Position numbers and translations under genes: made by a program. Positions 59,143-64,000 of a DNA stretch of 64,000 bases are shown here, one piece after another. The notes beneath the pieces were generated by a model. The model did not search any database and was not told where the DNA came from. It saw only the letters and a list, made by a program, of their open reading frames with translations. Location: the NCBI GenBank assembly GCA_958402795.1, contig CATXUX010000009.1, forward strand, positions 1-64,000. The letters are read 5' to 3'. The stretch's first letter is position 1, and the number at the start of each line of letters is the position of its first letter. This stretch comes from an uncultured Lachnospiraceae bacterium (GTDB taxonomy: Bacteria > Bacillota > Clostridia > Lachnospirales > Lachnospiraceae).

Positions 59143-62031
59143 ATGTTGGCAATTAACATTGATGACGTGATGAACGTCCTGAACACCTGCAAACCGTATC
59201 TGATCGCGCTCGGTATCATTCTTGCGCTGGTAGTGATCGTGACGATTGCAGTGAAGAAGCTGCCGAAGGCGAAGAAGAAGCTGATCCGTTCGGAGAGCTG
59301 GATCGCATTTCTGCTGGCAGTGGTTGTGGTTGTGAATATGATCTGCTTCGGACCGATGTCCAGCATGATCTCGCTTGCAACCGGAAACGGAACGATTTCG
59401 GATGAGAGTTCCGAGGAGGCAAAGGCACTTTGTGAGGAGATTGCAGAGGAAGGAATCGTACTTCTGGAAAATGAAGACGGAGCGCTTCCGTTGGCAGAGG
59501 GAACGAAGCTGAACGTATTCGGCTGGTCTTCTACCAACCCGGTGTATGGCGGTACCGGATCAGGAAGTCTGTCGGACGCATATCCGACCGTATCTCTGCT
59601 GGAGGGACTGACAAATGCGGGGTTCGAAGTGAACCAGGATCTGGTTGATTTCTATACGGAATTCCGTGCGGCACGTCCGACTGTCGGAATGTGGGGACAG
59701 GACTGGACCCTTCCGGAGCCTACGATCGAGGAGTACGAGGAAGCAGGTATTTTTGAATCTGCAAAAGAGTATTCTGACACGGCAGTGATCGTGATTGCCC
59801 GTTCCGGTGGAGAGGGCGCGGATCTTCCGACCAGCCTGGATCCGGAAATCGAGGATACATTTGAGGACGGCGGCGCTTTTGGTTCCTCAGGCGTTCGCAT
59901 GAGCGATCAGAAAGACGATCTGGACGCGTCCAAACATTATCTGGAACTGACCAACAGAGAACAGGCGATGGTAGAGCGTGTAACAGCGGATTATGACAAT
60001 GTCATCGTTGTTGTAAATGCGGCAAATACGATGGAACTTGGTTTCGTAGAAGATTATGAATCCATCAAAGGCGTGATCTGGTGTCCGGGAACCGGACAGA
60101 CCGGTTTCAATGCACTTGGTTCCATCCTGAGCGGCGCGATCAACCCGTCTGCAAAGACAAGTGATACATTTGTAAGAGATCTGACTGCAACACCGACGTT
60201 CAACAATTTCGGATACTTTGCTTATGACAATATGGATGAGTTTGAAGTAGACGGTGCTGTACCGACATTTGTAAACTACACCGATGGGATTTATGTAGGA
60301 TACCGCTTCTATGAGACGGCGGCTGAAGAAGGCTTCCTGAATTATGAAGAGGCAGTACAGTATCCGTTCGGATATGGACTCAGCTACACCACCTTCGAGC
60401 AGGAGATGGGAGAGATGAGCGTAAGCGATGGAATCGTATCTGTGGATGTGACGGTAACCAATACCGGAGATACAGCCGGAAAAGATGTTGTAGAAGTTTA
60501 TTACAATCCGCCGTATACAAACGGTGGAATTGAGAAATCCTCTGTGAATCTGGCAGGCTTTGCAAAGACAGAGATGCTGGAGCCGGGCGCGAGCGAGACG
60601 GTAAACGTTTCCTTCTCTGTAGAGGATATGGCGTCCTACGATGACCAGAATGCAAAGGCATATGTACTGGAAGCAGGAGACTATGAGATTTCCCTGCGCA
60701 CAGATTCCCACACAGTGGTAGATACACAGACTTACACAGTAGACGAGACGGTTGTTTATGATGAAAGCAACCCGCGCTCTACGGATGAAGTGGCTGCGAC
60801 AAACCAGCTCGATGCTGCAAACGGCGGACTGGTATATCTGTCACGTGCAGATGGATTTGCAAATTACGACGAGGCGACAGCAGCGCCGACCAATTATACG
60901 ATGTCTGATGAAGATAAGGCAGCGTTCTATAACAACAGCAATTATGATCCGTCGGATTACAACGATGAATCTGATGAAATGCCGACGACAGGCGCAAATA
61001 ACGGCATGGAGCTTGCCGACCTGCGCGGCGTGGATTATGATGATCCGCAGTGGGATACCCTGCTGGATCAGATGACGATCGAGGATATGGACACCGTGAT
61101 CGCACTGGGCGGATATCAGACCGCAGCAGCGTCAAGCGTTGGAAAAACGCAGACCGTAGACTGTGACGGACCGGCATCTATCAATAACAACTTTACGGGA
61201 ACAGGCTCCATCGGATTCCCGGCAGGCGTGATGATCGCGAATACATGGAATGTGGACATCGCACAGTCCTTCGGACGCAGCATCGGAACGATGGCGGACG
61301 AGATGGGCGTATCCGGCTGGTATGCACCTGCGATGAATACGCACAGAAGTGCATTTGCGGGACGTAACTTTGAGTACTATTCCGAAGATCCGCTGCTGTC
61401 AGGAAAGATCGCTTCCAGCGCGGTAGTCGGAGCAGAAGAGCTGGGCGTATACGCATACATCAAACATTTTGCAATGAACGACCAGGAAACGAACCGTACC
61501 AATCAGCTCTGCACATGGTTCAACGAGCAGTCTGCACGTGAGATTTATATGAGACCGTTCGAGATCTGTGTGAAAGAAGGCGGCGCAAAGGCAGTGATGA
61601 CTGCATTTAACTTCTACGGAACAGAACCGGCACAGGCAAGTTCTGCAGTATTGAACTCGATCCTCCGCGATGAGTGGGGATTCCAGGGATTTGCGCTGAC
61701 AGACTACTACGGCGTATATGGCTATCAGGATGCAGACCGTATGATCCGCAACGGCAATGACTGTATGCTGGTTGCTTATGACACCGAGACAAACCATATG
61801 ACGGATACCACAAGTGCAACATCTGTAAAAGCAATGCGCCAGGCGTGCAAGAACATTATGTATACGGTAGTAAACAGCCGCGCATATGACGAGGCAAACC
61901 TGAATACCGGACTGCTCGGATGGCAGAAAGCAGCAATCGCAGTAGACGTTGTTCTGGCAGTCGTTGTGATCGCCCTTGAGGTCGTTGCGGTTAAGAAATT
62001 TAAGAAAAGAAATGCAGAAGAAAACGCATAG
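59143..62031 (+). CDS. Membrane-anchored, domain-permuted GH3 glycoside hydrolase
   Basis: 962 residues from the ATG at 59143 with AGGGAGG upstream; the extension to 59008 covers the promoter. Two N-terminal membrane spans (residues about 19-38 and 50-67) and one at the C-terminus (AAIAVDVVLAVVVIALEVV) anchor it. The order is GH3 C-domain (ARSGGEGADLP, FGYGLSYTTFEQ), fibronectin-like domain, then the GH3 N-barrel with KHFAMNDQETNRT and the nucleophile region GFQGFALTDYYG. This is the reverse of the usual N-barrel-first order (see 62315). It probably cleaves beta-glucosides or xylosides at the cell surface; specificity is unknown. Confidence 0.88.
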   Translation: MLAINIDDVMNVLNTCKPYLIALGIILALVVIVTIAVKKLPKAKKKLIRSESWIAFLLAVVVVVNMICFGPMSSMISLATGNGTISDESSEEAKALCEEIAEEGIVLLENEDGALPLAEGTKLNVFGWSSTNPVYGGTGSGSLSDAYPTVSLLEGLTNAGFEVNQDLVDFYTEFRAARPTVGMWGQDWTLPEPTIEEYEEAGIFESAKEYSDTAVIVIARSGGEGADLPTSLDPEIEDTFEDGGAFGSSGVRMSDQKDDLDASKHYLELTNREQAMVERVTADYDNVIVVVNAANTMELGFVEDYESIKGVIWCPGTGQTGFNALGSILSGAINPSAKTSDTFVRDLTATPTFNNFGYFAYDNMDEFEVDGAVPTFVNYTDGIYVGYRFYETAAEEGFLNYEEAVQYPFGYGLSYTTFEQEMGEMSVSDGIVSVDVTVTNTGDTAGKDVVEVYYNPPYTNGGIEKSSVNLAGFAKTEMLEPGASETVNVSFSVEDMASYDDQNAKAYVLEAGDYEISLRTDSHTVVDTQTYTVDETVVYDESNPRSTDEVAATNQLDAANGGLVYLSRADGFANYDEATAAPTNYTMSDEDKAAFYNNSNYDPSDYNDESDEMPTTGANNGMELADLRGVDYDDPQWDTLLDQMTIEDMDTVIALGGYQTAAASSVGKTQTVDCDGPASINNNFTGTGSIGFPAGVMIANTWNVDIAQSFGRSIGTMADEMGVSGWYAPAMNTHRSAFAGRNFEYYSEDPLLSGKIASSAVVGAEELGVYAYIKHFAMNDQETNRTNQLCTWFNEQSAREIYMRPFEICVKEGGAKAVMTAFNFYGTEPAQASSAVLNSILRDEWGFQGFALTDYYGVYGYQDADRMIRNGNDCMLVAYDTETNHMTDTTSATSVKAMRQACKNIMYTVVNSRAYDEANLNTGLLGWQKAAIAVDVVLAVVVIALEVVAVKKFKKRNAEENA

Positions 62032-62064
62032 ACGGAAACAGAATCTATGTAGATGAAATGAATG

Positions 62065-62160
62065 ATCCCGGTCACACAGTGGCCAGCGGTTACATACGAC
62101 GGCAAGACCGCGCACGATGCGGCGCGGCCATAGTAAAGCTGGCGATTGTGCGGCCGGGAT
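62065..62160 (+). other. Nested, GC-rich structured element between two GH3 genes
   Basis: ATCCCGG / CCGGGAT (62065-62071, 62154-62160) encloses GCCAGC / GCTGGC (62082-62087, 62138-62143), which encloses GACCGCGC / GCGCGGCC (62106-62113, 62122-62129). No T-run follows. It may be a structured RNA, a processing site or an unusual terminator. The rest of 62032-62314 shows no gene. Confidence 0.5.
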
Positions 62161-62314
62161 TTATCATGTGTTATGCAAATTATGCCATAAAAACGACAGT
62201 TTATGTTAAATCGAAAAAATCAGAAAAAATTCTGTTAATATAAATCATACAAGTAAACATAACAGCAGAGAACAATGGGAGAAGAGATGTCACAGAATTA
62301 AGGAGGAATGACAA

Positions 62315-64000
62315 GTGAAACATCAGGATATCATCGATCAGATGACGTTGGAGGAAAAGGCTGCGTTTCTGAGCGGAAAAACGGTATGGCAGACACGGGA
62401 GATCGACAGGCTCGGGATACCGACGATCTTTTGCTCCGACGGACCTCACGGGATTCGTAAGCAGGCAGGGGAAGGAGATCATCTGGGACTGAATGCTTCG
62501 CTTCCGGCAACCTGTTTTCCGACAGCGGCGACAGTTGCAAACAGTTGGAATGAGGAGCTGGGCGAAAAGCTGGGCGAAGCGCTCGGCGAAGAGGCAATGG
62601 CGCAGGATGTCAATATTCTGCTTGGACCGGGACTGAATATCAAGAGAAGTCCGCTGTGCGGCCGGAATTTTGAATATTTTTCTGAAGATCCGTATCTTGC
62701 GGGCAAGATGGCGGCTGCCTATGTGAGAGGAATCCAGAGCCAGGGCGTGTACGCATGTCCGAAACACTTTGCAGTGAACAGTCAGGAGATGCGCCGGATG
62801 GCGATGAATTCCGTGCTGGACGAGCGGACGCTGCGGGAGATCTACCTGACCGGATTTGAGATTGCCGTAAAAGAAGGCGGCGCGAAAACCATCATGACGA
62901 GTTATAACGAAGTCAACGGCGTCTATGCAAATGAAAATAAGCATCTGCTGCAGGAAATCCTGCGTGGTGAGTGGGGATTTGACGGAGTCGTGGTCACAGA
63001 CTGGGGCGCTTCCAACGATCACGCGCTGGGCGTCGCAGCAGGTTCAAACCTGGAAATGCCGGCGCCGGGACTGGATTCGGCAAGAGAACTGCTCAGGGCG
63101 ATCGAGGAAAAGAAACTGACGGTTGAAGAACTGGACGCATGTGTGGACGACCTGTTGGACGCAGTGCTTGACCTGACAGAAAAGGCAAAAGGACATAAGA
63201 AGACCTTCCCGGAGACGGAGCATCATGAGCTTGCAAGGCAGGCCGCGGCGGAAAGTGCGGTTCTTCTGAAAAATGTAGATGATATTCTCCCTCTGGCTGC
63301 GGGATGCAATGTGGCGATCATCGGTGATTTCGCCGTAGAACCGAGATACCAGGGCGCAGGATCGTCCATGGTAAATACGACCTTCTTGGAAACGATCGAA
63401 AAAACCGTCGGAAACTATGATCTGCATGTTGTGGGAATCAACCGTGGCTATCAGCGCAGCGGAGAGGAAGACCCTGCGCTCAAGAAAGCGGCGCTGGATC
63501 TTGCGGCTGCGGCAGATGTGGTGATCTACTGCTTCGGACTGGACGAGCTGAGCGAGTCTGAGGGACTGGACCGGACGCATATGCGGATCCCACAGAATCA
63601 GATCAATCTGCTGGAAGCAATCGCGCAGACCAATCCGAACGTGGTCGGACTGCTGAGTGCAGGCTCCTCCATTGAAATGCCGTGGCATTACTGCTGTAAG
63701 GCGATCCTGCACGGTTATCTGTGCGGGCAGGCAGGTGCAAGTGCAATGCTGGATATTCTGACCGGAAAAGTGAATCCGTCCGGACGTCTGAATGAGACCT
63801 ATCCGCTGAAATATGAAGACACCCCGGCATTCCGGAACTTCCCGAGTACAGAGCGCAATGCAGAGTACCGGGAGGGGATCTATGTGGGATATCGTTACTA
63901 TGATACAAGCAGAGTACGGGTACAGTATCCGTTTGGATTCGGTCTTTCCTATACGACATTCGAGTATTCCGATCTGAAGGTGGATGAGACTGGAGCGACC
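62315..64000 (+). CDS. GH3 family beta-glucosidase (C-terminus beyond window)
   Basis: 562 codons are open from a GTG at 62315, behind AAGGAGG, to the window edge. Canonical order: N-barrel with SDGPHGIRKQ, NILLGPGLNIKRSPLCGRNF, PKHFAVNSQE and nucleophile region GFDGVVVTDWGAS; then the C-domain with AAAESAVLLKN, CFGLDELSESEGLDR (acid/base region) and GIYVGYRYYDTS. No signal peptide, so it acts in the cytoplasm on imported glucosides. It follows the anchored GH3 and may finish what that enzyme releases. The window cuts off the fibronectin-like domain. Confidence 0.93.
   Translation, partial: MKHQDIIDQMTLEEKAAFLSGKTVWQTREIDRLGIPTIFCSDGPHGIRKQAGEGDHLGLNASLPATCFPTAATVANSWNEELGEKLGEALGEEAMAQDVNILLGPGLNIKRSPLCGRNFEYFSEDPYLAGKMAAAYVRGIQSQGVYACPKHFAVNSQEMRRMAMNSVLDERTLREIYLTGFEIAVKEGGAKTIMTSYNEVNGVYANENKHLLQEILRGEWGFDGVVVTDWGASNDHALGVAAGSNLEMPAPGLDSARELLRAIEEKKLTVEELDACVDDLLDAVLDLTEKAKGHKKTFPETEHHELARQAAAESAVLLKNVDDILPLAAGCNVAIIGDFAVEPRYQGAGSSMVNTTFLETIEKTVGNYDLHVVGINRGYQRSGEEDPALKKAALDLAAAADVVIYCFGLDELSESEGLDRTHMRIPQNQINLLEAIAQTNPNVVGLLSAGSSIEMPWHYCCKAILHGYLCGQAGASAMLDILTGKVNPSGRLNETYPLKYEDTPAFRNFPSTERNAEYREGIYVGYRYYDTSRVRVQYPFGFGLSYTTFEYSDLKVDETGAT

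Noticed and set aside
59887..61344. Long minus-strand frames opposite the GH3 gene
   Set aside because: Cys- and His-rich antisense translations without ribosome sites; the plus-strand GH3 motifs explain the region.

Overview
The window looks like the chromosome of a gut-type Clostridia, most likely Lachnospiraceae. The basis is indirect: AGGAGG-type ribosome sites, T-box, TPP and preQ1-I leaders, a LoaP-type antiterminator, an AgrC-like kinase with a LytTR regulator, and many AAA-ATPase/PD-(D/E)XK genes. No rRNA or tRNA gene was seen, so the species is not claimed.

Layout. 1-15.7 kb (minus strand): an AT-rich surface-polysaccharide operon. It runs from a structured leader and loaP through two glycosyltransferases, LicD, two pyruvyl-transferase-family proteins, a Wzy-type polymerase, a TarI/IspD-like cytidylyltransferase, a Wzx flippase and an SDR epimerase. 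It ends in a very large secreted FN3/beta-helix protein that runs off the left edge. 15.9-19.7 kb: two near-identical PD-(D/E)XK transposase-type nuclease cassettes, one inserted in an integrase relic, followed by an intact tyrosine recombinase. 19.7-22.3 kb: a queuine-salvage operon (QueK, QrtT, QueL) behind a preQ1-I riboswitch. 22.3-28.4 kb: an AAA/DUF4143 ATPase preceded by four 33-bp repeats, a MATE pump, an acetyltransferase, and thiW-thiC behind a TPP riboswitch. 28.4-33.9 kb: a small membrane protein, an AAA-ATPase/nuclease, and a tryptophan T-box driving trpXYZ.

34.1-49.8 kb: accessory catabolism. A 5'-broken GH3 gene, a GPH sugar symporter and a tannase-like hydrolase are followed by a TetR-controlled cluster: an FeS-flavin oxidoreductase, HypA, two metallo-beta-lactamase (MBL) hydrolases, a CobW-type GTPase, a GntP-type permease, AtuA and DUF4387. 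49.8-55 kb (minus): a second TetR-headed set with an SDR, a 21-residue membrane peptide, an MBL paralogue, a patatin, a flavinylated lipoprotein and a MATE pump. 55.2-58.5 kb: a LytTR/GHKL two-component pair and an AAA-ATPase with a frameshift at an A7 tract. 58.6-58.9 kb: a compact locus built like the Fst/par type I toxin-antitoxin systems. 59-64 kb: a membrane-anchored, domain-permuted GH3 and a canonical GH3 that runs off the right edge.

The most promising undescribed items are the par-like toxin-antitoxin locus, the TetR/HypA/CobW/MBL/AtuA cluster, the hairpin-unit leader before loaP, and the FN3/beta-helix protein translationally coupled to polysaccharide synthesis.
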